Assembly: GCF_022803015.1 (NCBI RefSeq)
Contig: NZ_JAFKON010000001.1
Location: 558,001-622,000, forward strand
Origin: Arthrobacter humicola
Lineage (GTDB): Bacteria > Actinomycetota > Actinomycetes > Actinomycetales > Micrococcaceae
DNA: 64,000 nt
Reading direction: 5' to 3'
The position numbers were made by a program, and so were the translations under genes. This document shows, piece after piece, positions 7,986 through 15,969 of the stretch; within the stretch, counting starts at the first letter, position 1; each line of letters starts with the position of its first letter. The notes beneath the pieces were generated by a model. That model was not told the DNA's origin and did not search any database. It saw only the letters and a list, made by a program, of their open reading frames with translations.

Positions 7986-8618
7986 TCAGGCATCACTGAT
8001 GGCGGCGAGTTTGACGTTGTCCTTCTGACCTTCCCATGTGCCGGTCAGCGCGAGCGGGCCGGCCGGTTGCTCATCCAGGTCCAGCCGCCGGATAACAAGC
8101 AGGTGAAGGTCAGCAGTCTCGATGGCGGTGCCGGCGTCGGTGGCGCGCGGTGCCGCTGAAGAGACGTCAGGGACTGAATCGAGTTTCGGCCCGGTGCTTC
8201 GCACGAAGACCGTCTGGGCCAGGAGTTCCAGGTTTTCCCCTTTTTGGAGGTATTGCTCTGCCTGCGGCCGGCCCAGCATGATGCTCGCCGCCAGCGCTGC
8301 CACGTAGATTGGATCGGCGCAGGCATCGTAAACCCACCTCGGGCCGAGAACCGAGTGCTGCATGGTTCCGACCAACCAGGATTCCGCGCCGGCCAAGGGT
8401 TGGGCCCTGTACGTGAGTGGGACGTGAAAAGTGGAGTTACCCACCGACACGATGATGGTTTCTATGCCGACCTCGCCGGCGGTGTCGTCGAACCGGTAGG
8501 CGCCAACTTTGTGCAGCGCTGCCGTGCCGGGTTCCGTGAACCAGGGCTGGCGGGGCAGCCACTCTGCGAGAAGCTCAAGTTTCGTCGGCTGCAGTTCTGC
8601 CTGATGGATGATCGCCAT
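7986..8618 (-). CDS. Maltokinase N-terminal cap-like domain protein (CG0192-type)
   Basis: 210 residues starting MAIIHQAELQPTKLELLAEW, the recognisable opening of the maltokinase N-terminal cap-like domain, with the LPRQPWFT motif next and a beta-rich middle containing FHVPLTYRAQPL. The kinase domain of real maltokinases is absent, so this is the stand-alone form found in many actinobacteria, with no known activity. It converges on the YihY gene, ending 12 bp from its stop. No membrane segment or signal peptide. Confidence 0.8.
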   Translation of the reverse strand: MAIIHQAELQPTKLELLAEWLPRQPWFTEPGTAALHKVGAYRFDDTAGEVGIETIIVSVGNSTFHVPLTYRAQPLAGAESWLVGTMQHSVLGPRWVYDACADPIYVAALAASIMLGRPQAEQYLQKGENLELLAQTVFVRSTGPKLDSVPDVSSAAPRATDAGTAIETADLHLLVIRRLDLDEQPAGPLALTGTWEGQKDNVKLAAISDA

Positions 8619-8662
8619 GACTGTAAGCCTAACCGCGCACTGGCGACACGTTGATCAAATAA

Positions 8663-8760
8663 CTAGAGGAAAGGTACTGACCACTGGTTGGCGATCGCCC
8701 GGCCGAGTGTCGTTGTTCCAGATCCAGTGGCGCCCATGATGAAGCGTTGAGGGTGTTCAG
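8663..8760 (-). pseudogene. Remnant of a P-loop (shikimate/adenylate kinase-like) AAA protein
   Basis: A minus-strand frame reads HPQRFIMGATGSGTTTLGRA and then IANQWSVPFL before a stop at 8663-8665. GATGSGTTTLGRAIA is a textbook Walker A loop with the following helix, and the VP after it matches the start of the second strand in small kinases (usually VPHxDxDD). Only about 25-30 residues are left, the lid and base-binding parts are missing, and no intact kinase is near. This is best read as a decayed or truncated gene. Confidence 0.55.
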
Positions 8761-8833
8761 CATCGTCGCAGACTACCTCTTCACGCCCCCTGCGGTCTTG
8801 AGCACGGCGGGGTGCGGATAGCAGAGCAGCGCG

Positions 8834-9181
8834 TTAGGTCTCCCGGTCGATCTGCAGGTAGCTGAGTCCGCTGACATCGAGCCAGAATTTGGTCGGAGTC
8901 TCTACGAGACGCAGCAGGACGCCCCCGCAGGAACTGCAGCGCACAACCATTCCCGGGGCATCGGCATAGACCGCTGCTTCCCCGAAGACCCTGACAGCGC
9001 CACAATTCTTGCACCGACCGATCGCTGCAATGATGTCGATGCGGAACAGTTCCCACAGGGGTCCTGCTGCCGCGTTCCCGTCAAGATGAGGTATCGGATT
9101 GCCTGCGGTCCCGGCGATATCCTGGTCCTCGAGGCGCGGGTCCTCAGCACCAGGGGAAGCGGAGCCGTTGTTGCCAGTCAC
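8834..9181 (-). CDS. DUF6510 zinc-ribbon protein
   Basis: 115 residues from a GTG at 9181 that overlaps the stop of the FAD reductase gene (GTGA). It contains two CxxC pairs, CKNC and CSSC, separated by about 20 residues, as in a zinc ribbon, and ends with KFWLDVSGLSYLQID, typical of DUF6510. This family is usually the third gene after a sulfite-oxidase-like enzyme and its FAD reductase, as here, so it probably serves that redox pair. Its biochemical role is not known. Confidence 0.82.
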   Translation of the reverse strand: MTGNNGSASPGAEDPRLEDQDIAGTAGNPIPHLDGNAAAGPLWELFRIDIIAAIGRCKNCGAVRVFGEAAVYADAPGMVVRCSSCGGVLLRLVETPTKFWLDVSGLSYLQIDRET

Positions 9182-9915
9182 CGTGTTCCTCCCGTTCCGC
9201 CAAAGCGTTCGGTCTTGATCGAGGCGGCAGGATAGCCCGCCTGCACCATCCACACTGTGACCGTTTCGACAAACATCGTCTGACCGCAGATGAAGATGTC
9301 GGGTGCCATGTCCGCCGGCAGGATGCTTGCCAACAGTGTTTCGGCGGTGAGTCGCTTCGGGGCCATTGGCCAGCCCTCCGGAACTTTGCGTGTATAGACA
9401 TAGTCGACCGTCAGCTTGGGAGATCCCTGGTTCAAGGTGAGCAGCTCCTCCCGATAGAACCCTGCCTCGGGCGATTTCAGCGAGTACAGCAACCGGAACT
9501 GTGAAGGATTCACGGATGCCTCGTGGGCGCGGATCATGGACATGAGCGGGACAATGCCGGATCCCCCGGCGATCAGCTGAACCGGGTTGGGGTCGGTCGG
9601 AAGCCAGACGAACCAGCCGCCGACGGGCCCCCGGATCTCCAACTGGTCCCCGACCATCAGGTCTCTGACCAGATAGGGGGAGACCTCCCCGTTGGCCAGT
9701 TCGTCGACCGTGATCTCCAGGAGTTCGTCCATGCCGGCTGTGGCTACTGAGTAGGACCGCACTGCCGTGTATCCGTCGTCCGCCGTGAGCCGGATATCGA
9801 TGTGCTGTCCGGCAAGGTTGCCGTTCAGCCCGTCCACGCGCAGGCCGATGGTTCTGGAGGATTCCGTTTCAGGAACGCCGCGGATCACCTCGGCGACGCG
9901 CCACAGGGTGCTCAT
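9178..9915 (-). CDS. FAD/NAD(P)-binding oxidoreductase (ferredoxin-NADP reductase type)
   Basis: 245 residues. The FAD domain holds RSYSVAT (residues 53-59, the R-x-Y-S/T flavin motif), and the nucleotide domain holds GGSGIVPLMSM at about 122-132 and a terminal FICGQTMFVETVTVWM. There are no iron-sulfur cysteines, so it is a two-domain flavoprotein. The start at 9915 has AGGACAG upstream. It lies 10 bp after the molybdopterin oxidoreductase gene and overlaps the DUF6510 gene. It probably carries electrons between NAD(P)H and that enzyme. Confidence 0.88.
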   Translation of the reverse strand: MSTLWRVAEVIRGVPETESSRTIGLRVDGLNGNLAGQHIDIRLTADDGYTAVRSYSVATAGMDELLEITVDELANGEVSPYLVRDLMVGDQLEIRGPVGGWFVWLPTDPNPVQLIAGGSGIVPLMSMIRAHEASVNPSQFRLLYSLKSPEAGFYREELLTLNQGSPKLTVDYVYTRKVPEGWPMAPKRLTAETLLASILPADMAPDIFICGQTMFVETVTVWMVQAGYPAASIKTERFGGTGGTR

Positions 9916-9925
9916 CTGTCCTGCC

Positions 9926-10522
9926 TCATGAGTAGCGCTCCTCGCGCCAGGGGTCGCCGTAGATGTGGTACCCGTTCGATTCCCAGAAGCCGGGAACATC
10001 GTGCGGCATCAGCTCGATGCCATTGATCCACTTCGCACTCTTCCAAAAGTACAAGTGGGGTATCAGCAGGCGGGCGGGGCCACCGTGGGCCCGTTCCAGA
10101 GGCTCACCGTCGAATTGCCACGCCACCCATGCCTGGCCGTCCAGCAGGTCCTGCAACGGGACATTGGTCGTATAGCCGCCGTAGGAGTGAGCCGTAGTGA
10201 ACTCGGACGTTGTTTCCACATCCGCGAACAAGGTGTCCAGGGACACCCCGCGCCACGAGGTGCCCAGCTTGGACCAGCTGGTCACGCAATGAATATCGGT
10301 CCGGATGTCGACCTGCGGTAGTGCCAAGAGCTCATCCCAGGACCAGGCGCGGCGCTGCCCAGTCTCCGTAGTAATGAAGAATTCCCAGTCAGCCCGGGCG
10401 ATATAAGGTGCAGGGCCCGCCGTCAGTACGGGAAAGCTTGGCGTCTCGTATTGGCCGGGTGGTAACGCTGGATTGCCGGTGCGCCGTTTTCCATGAAAAC
10501 CAGACGAGATGATTCCCATCAT
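9926..10522 (-). CDS. Sulfite-oxidase-like molybdopterin-dependent oxidoreductase
   Basis: 198 residues covering a single Moco (sulfite oxidase/YedY-type) domain. Cys79 in DIHCVTSWSKLGTSWRGVSL is the expected molybdenum ligand, and ERAHGGPARLLIPHLYFWKS followed by KWINGIEL is the conserved C-terminal part. No Tat signal peptide is visible, so it should be cytoplasmic, unlike MsrP/YedY. GGAGGTAC directly upstream supports the first ATG (10522). It forms an operon with the FAD reductase and DUF6510. The substrate is unknown; sulfoxide or sulfite chemistry is an inference from the family. Confidence 0.88.
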   Translation of the reverse strand: MMGIISSGFHGKRRTGNPALPPGQYETPSFPVLTAGPAPYIARADWEFFITTETGQRRAWSWDELLALPQVDIRTDIHCVTSWSKLGTSWRGVSLDTLFADVETTSEFTTAHSYGGYTTNVPLQDLLDGQAWVAWQFDGEPLERAHGGPARLLIPHLYFWKSAKWINGIELMPHDVPGFWESNGYHIYGDPWREERYS

Positions 10523-10682
10523 GTACCTCCGATGCGGAGCTCCGCCGGTCGAATGTAATCGGTGCCCCAACGATAGGGCAACGGCGGGACAGAGACCAGA
10601 CATAAAAATATACTCCGGCGACGGGCTGAACGTCCTTCCATATGTGAGTCCGGCAACCGCCGGGGCGGGTGTAGCTTGAAGG

Positions 10683-12119
10683 ATGGGTTCCCTACCGTCG
10701 GCGCGTACGCAGAGGCTCGTGCTGTGGATCGCGATTCTCGCTTCCTTTGTGTCGTTTCTCGACGGCAGCGTCATCAACGTAGCGCTGCCGGCCATTTCCC
10801 GTGAACTGGGCGGCGGACTGACAACGCAGCAATGGGTTGTCGATGCCTACCTGATCACCCTGGGGTCACTGATCCTGGTCGCCGGTTCGCTCTCTGATTT
10901 GTTGGGCCGGGTTGTCATTCTCCGGGCAGGCCTGATCGGGTTCGGCGCGACATCAGTGATGTGTGCGCTGGCACCCACAGCGGACTGGCTGGTCCTTGCC
11001 AGGGCGCTTCAAGGCGTGGCGGGCGCCTTGCTGGTGCCCAGCTCTCTGGCTCTGATCACATCAAACTTCGACGAAGCGCCCCGGGCGAAGGCAATCGGCC
11101 AGTGGACTGCTGGTACAACCGTGGCTTTCATCGCGGGACCCCTGCTTGGTGGAGTGCTCGTTGATTCGGTGGGCTGGCGCTGGATCTTCGGAATCAACGT
11201 CCTGCCCATTGCCGTGACCTTGTACTTGCTAGCCGTGCTGCGGGTCAAGGATGTTCGCAAGGAGGGCGTGCGGATCGACTACGCGGGTGCCGTGCTCTGT
11301 GTGCTCGGGTTGGCGGGGCCGGTCTACGCGCTGATCGAACAGGGCAACTACGGCTGGGGGAGCCCACTCATTCTGATGCCCCTCGTCCTCGGCATCCTGT
11401 GCCTCGCCGGGTTCATTTGGCGGGAAAAGACCGCGAAGCACCCGCTCCTGCCGCTCAGCCTCTTCGCCGTCCGAAACTTTGCCGTCGGCAACGTGGCTAC
11501 GGCCTTCGTCTACGCCGCGCTTTCGATCGGCGGGTTCATCATCGTGCTTTTCCTGCAGCAGGTTGCCGGTTTTCCGGCGACGTCGGCCGCTCTGGCCTTG
11601 CTTCCCGTCAGCCTCGTCAACATTCTCCTGGCTTCATGGTTTGGCTCACTGGCCGGGCGGTTCGGCCCGCGGTGGTTCATGGCATTCGGACCTGTTCTCG
11701 CCGGAGTTGGCTACCTCCTGATGCTCGCGTCGGAAATCCCGGTCAACTACTGGACCCAGCTGATGCCCGGGATCCTCCTGTTCGCGGTCGGGCTATCGGC
11801 GACAGTCGCACCGCTCACCGCCGCCATTCTCGGTTCGATCTCGGAACAGCAGGCCGGCATCGGCTCGGCAGCGAATAACGCCGTCAGCAGGGTTGCCGGT
11901 CTGATCGGCATCTCGCTGGTCGGCCTCGTCATGGGCGGCAAACTTGATCTCGACGGATTTCACCGGGTGGTGACCGTGACGGCGGTGCTGCTCATCCTCG
12001 GGGGCATTGTTTCCGCCGTCGGTATCCAGAACCCACGCGAGCGGCCTGCAGTCCGGGCAAGACAGAAAGTCCCATCCCAAATCACCCGGAACTACCGTAT
12101 TTTCAGACCGGGCAGATAG
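10683..12119 (+). CDS. MFS transporter, DHA2 (14-TM EmrB/QacA-like) drug exporter
   Basis: 478 residues with about 14 membrane helices. Helix 1 begins LWIAILASFVSFLDGSVINV with the DHA2 motif D-x-S/T-I/V-x-N-V-A-L-P. WVVDAYLIT and the motif-A stretch SDLLGRVVILRAG follow, then ARALQGVAGALLVP. It should be a proton-driven exporter of lipophilic compounds. The start is divergent from the molybdopterin operon, 160 bp away. Substrate cannot be assigned; no regulator gene is adjacent. Confidence 0.88.
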   Translation: MGSLPSARTQRLVLWIAILASFVSFLDGSVINVALPAISRELGGGLTTQQWVVDAYLITLGSLILVAGSLSDLLGRVVILRAGLIGFGATSVMCALAPTADWLVLARALQGVAGALLVPSSLALITSNFDEAPRAKAIGQWTAGTTVAFIAGPLLGGVLVDSVGWRWIFGINVLPIAVTLYLLAVLRVKDVRKEGVRIDYAGAVLCVLGLAGPVYALIEQGNYGWGSPLILMPLVLGILCLAGFIWREKTAKHPLLPLSLFAVRNFAVGNVATAFVYAALSIGGFIIVLFLQQVAGFPATSAALALLPVSLVNILLASWFGSLAGRFGPRWFMAFGPVLAGVGYLLMLASEIPVNYWTQLMPGILLFAVGLSATVAPLTAAILGSISEQQAGIGSAANNAVSRVAGLIGISLVGLVMGGKLDLDGFHRVVTVTAVLLILGGIVSAVGIQNPRERPAVRARQKVPSQITRNYRIFRPGR

Positions 12120-12197
12120 GGCTAAGGGATTCCATCGGACCGACCGAACCTACCGGCCGAGGTCCTCGGGTTCTGTGCCCTCCCGAGCAGGGAGTAT

Positions 12198-12211
12198 GTA
12201 ACAGCTGTTAC
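12198..12211. promoter_or_regulatory. Perfect 14-bp palindrome (putative operator) before the ChrB-like gene
   Basis: GTAACAGCTGTTAC is an exact palindrome. A TATGAT box lies at 12231-12236, only 6 nt before the ATG at 12243, so transcription may start at or very near the start codon (leaderless mRNA), with the palindrome over the -35 region. Confidence 0.55.
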
Positions 12212-12242
12212 TTACCTTGTTGTAGCAGTATATGATTGATGC

Positions 12243-12803
12243 ATGGATTGGTTGGTTCTTGTTGTCCGGTTGACTGGTGAGACCTCACGGACGAGGGTCG
12301 GTGTGTGGCGGGAGCTCCGGAGGATCGGTGCTGCGCCAGTGGCCTCGGGGGTGTGGACCGTTCCAGACACGCCGTTCTTCTCGGAGGCCGTGCCTAGGGT
12401 CGTGGAGCTGGCCGGCCGCGGAACCGGCAGCGTCCTCGTCCTGGCAACGCCGGGTAGCGGCGATGCGGGAGTGGAAGGCCTGCGCTCGGCATTCAAGGAG
12501 CTCAGGTTGGATGAGTGGAAGGAATTCACCGGCGATTGCGGGGCGTTCGAGGACGAAATCGCCAAGGAAACCCGAAACGCCAAGTTCACTCTGGCGGAGC
12601 TGGAAGAGGAAGAGCAGAGCCTGGACCGCTTGCGGCGCTGGTACCGTGATCTGAAAAGCCGTGACGTTCTGGAACTGCCGGAAGCGCAGGCCGCCGACGA
12701 GCGACTGCGCGAGTGTTCCGCTGTATTCGACGAGTACGCCGAGAAGGTCTACGCGACTCTGCATGCCCCGTCAGGCCATGGCCTGCCTGAGGCCGGGGAG
12801 TAG
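12243..12803 (+). CDS. ChrB N-terminal domain (chromate-resistance regulator-like) protein
   Basis: 186 residues matching ChrB_N: MDWLVLVVRLTGETSRTRVG, then VWRELRRIGAAPVASGVWTV, and a C-terminal helical part with the basic-acidic region EEEEQSLDRLRRWYRDL. In other bacteria ChrB senses chromate and controls the ChrA efflux pump; the N-domain is distantly PaaX-like. No chrA is found in this window, so the target here may be the downstream DUF1232 and CDF-type transporter genes, which follow within 5 bp and by overlap. The palindrome at 12198 may be its own operator. Confidence 0.82.
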   Translation: MDWLVLVVRLTGETSRTRVGVWRELRRIGAAPVASGVWTVPDTPFFSEAVPRVVELAGRGTGSVLVLATPGSGDAGVEGLRSAFKELRLDEWKEFTGDCGAFEDEIAKETRNAKFTLAELEEEEQSLDRLRRWYRDLKSRDVLELPEAQAADERLRECSAVFDEYAEKVYATLHAPSGHGLPEAGE

Positions 12804-12808
12804 GGGCC

Positions 12809-13273
12809 GTGCAGTGGTGGCACGCGGCGCTGGGGATCTTGGCCGGGCTGGTAGCTGTCTACGCGGTTCTTCTGCTGGGGTTGTGGGTCTATGCGAGGTC
12901 CCATCCGGAGACGGTGGGTATGCGGGAAGCGTTGCGGCTGCTGCCGGATGTGTTGCGCGTGCTGAGGCGTTTGGCGGCCGACCCTGCGGTATCCCGCGGC
13001 GCCCGGATCAAGCTGTTCCTTTTGTTGGGATATCTGCTCTTGCCGCTGGATCTTGTCCCGGACTTCCTCCCGCTGATTGGCTATGCCGATGACGTGATCG
13101 TCATGGCCTTGGTTCTTCGTTCCGTGATCCGCTCCGCAGGCCCGGAGTCTTTGCGGCGGCATTGGCCGGGCACCCCGGCCGGGCTTGCCGTCATCGAACG
13201 GCTGGCCGGCCTGCCGGCACCCATCGCCGGAAACGCCGGGGGCGCCGGGAAAGAGGGCACGGATGCTGCCTGA
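12809..13273 (+). CDS. DUF1232 (YkvA-like) membrane protein
   Basis: 154 residues from a GTG at 12809, 5 bp after the ChrB-like gene. An N-terminal membrane helix (LGILAGLVAVYAVLLLGLWV) is followed by the DUF1232 core SRGARIKLFLLLGYLLLPLD and LVPDFLPLIGYADDVIVMAL, where the LPLDLVPDFLPxxGYxDD pattern is diagnostic. Function is unknown; the family often sits beside transporters. It overlaps the next gene by 11 bp, indicating one operon. Confidence 0.88.
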   Translation: MQWWHAALGILAGLVAVYAVLLLGLWVYARSHPETVGMREALRLLPDVLRVLRRLAADPAVSRGARIKLFLLLGYLLLPLDLVPDFLPLIGYADDVIVMALVLRSVIRSAGPESLRRHWPGTPAGLAVIERLAGLPAPIAGNAGGAGKEGTDAA

Positions 13274-13868
13274 AATGTTGACGCGCCCTGAGATCGCGCG
13301 CCTGAGACGTCGCGGGTTCATCCTTGAGGGCATCACGCTGGGCTGGAACGTCGTCGGAGTGGCAGTTCTTGCCGTCGCTTCCATCACGGCCGGATCGGTG
13401 GCGCTGGCCGGCTTCGGCCTGGACAGCCTGATCGAGATCGGTGCCAGCACCGTGGTGATCTGGGAACTCTCGGGGGCCGGGGAACGGCGTCAACGGTTCG
13501 CGTTGAGGCTGATCGCCGGGGCGTTCGTTGCCCTGGCTCTCTATCTGCTCGTCCAGTCCGGACTTGCCTTGGCAGCCGGGCACCACGCACGGCCGAGCCC
13601 CACCGGAATTATCTGGACGGCTGTCACGGCAGTGGTCATGTTCGCCCTCTCAGCCGGAAAGGCCCGCACGGGCAAGGCGCTGGGCAATCCCGTTCTCACA
13701 GCAGAGGGCAAGGTGACGTTTATCGACGGTCTTCTGGCAGCCGCCGTGCTGGCCGGCATCTTGCTGGACACCTTTGCCGGTTGGTGGTGGGCCGACCCCG
13801 TGGCCGGTATGGTCATCGTCTACTACGCGGTCCGCGAAGCCGTGGCCATCTTCCGCCACGATCACTGA
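13263..13868 (+). CDS. CDF-type cation transporter (short, transmembrane part only)
   Basis: 201 residues with about six membrane helices. GWNVVGVAVLAVASITAGSV and then ALAGFGLDSLIEIGAS match the CDF helix carrying the conserved S/G-x-D-S-x-x-D/E metal site; the second site lies in VTFIDGLLAAAVLAG. The C-terminal cytoplasmic metal-binding domain of classical CDF proteins is absent, as in the short actinobacterial form. It overlaps the DUF1232 gene. Metal is unknown; together with the ChrB-like gene a metal or oxyanion role is inferred. Confidence 0.8.
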   Translation: MLPEMLTRPEIARLRRRGFILEGITLGWNVVGVAVLAVASITAGSVALAGFGLDSLIEIGASTVVIWELSGAGERRQRFALRLIAGAFVALALYLLVQSGLALAAGHHARPSPTGIIWTAVTAVVMFALSAGKARTGKALGNPVLTAEGKVTFIDGLLAAAVLAGILLDTFAGWWWADPVAGMVIVYYAVREAVAIFRHDH

Positions 13869-13908
13869 TCGTTCGGAAACAGCCACCTGGGTGGCTTAGG
13901 CTTTCCGT

Positions 13909-14061
13909 ATGGGACTAATAATCACACTACTTATTATTTGGCTTATTCTTTCGATCCTGGGCTTCGCCGTGAAGGGCCTGCTCTGGTTGGCCATCATCGG
14001 CCTGGTGCTCCTGGTGGCTACGGCTGTATGGGGCTGGGTGAAGCGAAAGGCCAAGGCCTGA
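13909..14061 (+). CDS. Small hydrophobic membrane protein, 50 aa
   Basis: A short frame reads MGLIITLLIIWLILSILGFA, then VKGLLWLAIIGLVLLVATAV, and ends WGWVKRKAKA. There are two membrane helices and a basic cytoplasmic tail. Similar 45-55 residue hydrophobic proteins are conserved in Arthrobacter relatives. It lies 40 bp after the CDF gene and is followed by a strong terminator, so it closes the transcript. No function is known. Confidence 0.65.
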   Translation: MGLIITLLIIWLILSILGFAVKGLLWLAIIGLVLLVATAVWGWVKRKAKA

Positions 14062-14083
14062 TGCAACCCTGATCTTCATTCGG

Positions 14084-14119
14084 CGGCGGTCGGTCCTCTT
14101 CAGGACCGGCCGCCGTTTT
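14084..14119 (+). terminator. Rho-independent terminator
   Basis: CGGCGGTCGGTCCT (14084-14097) pairs with AGGACCGGCCGCCG (14102-14115) with one G-T pair, followed by TTTTC. It ends the ChrB/DUF1232/CDF/small protein transcript. Confidence 0.85.
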
Positions 14120-14251
14120 CGTGAAATTCGCGGAGTCAATGTGCCAACTGAAGGTCCAGAGGAGGGAGACGAATAACCAGCTCGGCTCTTGAGTGGGTTG
14201 GCATTCTGCCGGATAGGGAACTGCACCTGTCCGTCGAGGTCCGGCGCGCCG

Positions 14252-14887
14252 CTACGAGCTGGTGCTGGATGCCAGTACGCCCAGGCCGAGCGCGGCGATG
14301 ATGCCGCTGCTGCCGCGTTCGAGCCAACTGCTCACCCGGGGGCGCTGCAGCCAGGCCATTGCCTTCGCTGCCGCGACGGCTACAGCCGCCAGGTAAAGGA
14401 ATCCAATGGCGCTTTCGATGGCACCGAGCACCATGGCGGTGTCCAGGGTGTTGCCGCCGTGCGGAATGAACTGCGGCACGACGGCGAGGTAGAACAGGCC
14501 GACCTTGGGGTTGAGCAGTGTGGAGAACGCGCCGGCACCGAAGCCGGTCCTTCGGCTGTAGCTCCGGCGGGGAGCGTGCCCGGCCGCCGGGGATGCAGTT
14601 GTGCGGCGCGCCCGGATCAGCGACGAGATTCCCAGATACAGCAAGTACAACCCGCCTGCGATCTTCAGCCAACGGAACACTTCCGCCGAGTCCTCCAGCA
14701 CGGCGGCGAGCCCCACTCCCACCAGCGCGGCCCAGACCAGGGATGCCAGAGCTGAGCCCAGCGCCGCCGCCAGGCCGGCCCCGGCACTTTGCAACGAGAT
14801 CCTCAGCACCAGGAAGGTATCCGGGCCGGGGGTGACGGAAAGCAGCAGGCACAGCCCGGCAAAGGCCAGGAGGGTCACGACGGTCAT
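14252..14887 (-). CDS. LysE family amino-acid/threonine exporter
   Basis: 211 residues, about six membrane helices. The N-terminus MTVVTLLAFAGLCLLLSVTP followed by GPDTFLVLR is the LysE/RhtB signature. The other hallmark is LLNPKVGLFYLAVVPQFIP in the middle. The family exports amino acids or homoserine lactones. An ATG nine bases upstream (14896) is possible but would leave only two bases after AAAGGA, so 14887 is preferred. It is monocistronic and convergent with the small hydrophobic protein gene. Confidence 0.9.
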   Translation of the reverse strand: MTVVTLLAFAGLCLLLSVTPGPDTFLVLRISLQSAGAGLAAALGSALASLVWAALVGVGLAAVLEDSAEVFRWLKIAGGLYLLYLGISSLIRARRTTASPAAGHAPRRSYSRRTGFGAGAFSTLLNPKVGLFYLAVVPQFIPHGGNTLDTAMVLGAIESAIGFLYLAAVAVAAAKAMAWLQRPRVSSWLERGSSGIIAALGLGVLASSTSS

Positions 14888-15053
14888 GGGCACCATTGTC
14901 CTTTTGCTGGCAGCCCGACTGCAATCCGTCGCGATGGTTTGCTGCTTACCGTGCATTACATGACGCCGGTTGGACGCCGCGGACGGATCGTCTTGCCTTT
15001 GTTCGGCGGAGCCATAACACAGGGATCCGCCCGCATGCGGGCGCCACTGCCCA

Positions 15054-15872
15054 CTAGGTTTTGTCGTCTGATGCCACGCGCACGCGCATGAGCCAGTCGG
15101 CGACAAGGGCTCGCACGAGGTTGGGTTGCTCATGGATCAAGGCATGGCCGGCGCGGTCGAGTACGGCCAACGTAGCGCGTGGGTAGTGCCGGATCAGCTC
15201 CGACGGTCCTGTGTGCCCGGCGGTGGCATCCTGTCGCCCGGCAACGACCAACACCGGATGAGGATAGGCTTTCGCGGCTTCCGGCCGATCCCGCAACTCC
15301 CAGTGCGAAAAGATCCGCATCAGGCTCGACTCGTCAGCCAGGGACGTTGCGGGAGCCACATACTCCTGGAACCGACGCAGCGTTTCAGGCGTCTGCACAA
15401 CGAAGTAGCTGCGGTAAGTGGCCTCGAGATCCGAGTCGAGTGCACCGGTCAAATCGACCGACGAAACAAGGACCTCGTGCTGAGGCACGTCGCGCGTCTG
15501 CGGGCCAACGGGGCAGATCAGCGCCAGCCCGACGGCCTGATCAGGTCGCAGGTTCGCAATCGCACGGGCCAGGTAGCCGCCGTAGGACTGACCCATCATA
15601 AGAAACGGTTCGTCACCAATAGTGCTGGCGACAAGGCCGAGCAGAATGTCCACGACGTCGTCATTGCTCGTGATCGTCTCGGGCGCCGGGGTCCGGCCCA
15701 TCCCGGGCAGGTCCGGATACAGGCGCCGGTAGCCAGGAACGTCGTCGAAAATCGGTTCAAGGGCACTGGCGATCTCGCGATGATCCACACCGGCGCCGTG
15801 GAGAGCGAGAACCGGCGTGCCGCTGCCGTACTCGGCGTAATGCACAGGCACTCCGCTAACCGTGGTGTCCAT
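15054..15872 (-). CDS. Alpha/beta hydrolase
   Basis: 272 residues. The oxyanion-hole motif LALHGAG lies at 22-28, the nucleophile elbow GQSYGG has Ser96, and the catalytic His is in DRAGHALIHEQPN near the C-terminus. The acid is probably in VVAGRQDATAGH. The cap region is about residues 125-190. No signal peptide. Substrate cannot be told; small esters or hydrolysable lactones are typical. It is divergent from the gene at 15970, about 95 bp apart. Confidence 0.88.
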   Translation of the reverse strand: MDTTVSGVPVHYAEYGSGTPVLALHGAGVDHREIASALEPIFDDVPGYRRLYPDLPGMGRTPAPETITSNDDVVDILLGLVASTIGDEPFLMMGQSYGGYLARAIANLRPDQAVGLALICPVGPQTRDVPQHEVLVSSVDLTGALDSDLEATYRSYFVVQTPETLRRFQEYVAPATSLADESSLMRIFSHWELRDRPEAAKAYPHPVLVVAGRQDATAGHTGPSELIRHYPRATLAVLDRAGHALIHEQPNLVRALVADWLMRVRVASDDKT

Positions 15873-15969
15873 CCCGCAATGGTAGAACGCGTCGCGGCGA
15901 TACCCGCCATCATCGACGGCACCCGGGACCGCTCCAGGTAAAGCTGCGCTCTGGTGGGAGGATGATTTG

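Noticed and set aside
12277..13092. Alternative plus-strand frames across the ChrB-like and DUF1232 genes
   Set aside because: Shadows of the two real genes; Arg/Ser-rich translation typical of wrong-frame GC-rich DNA.
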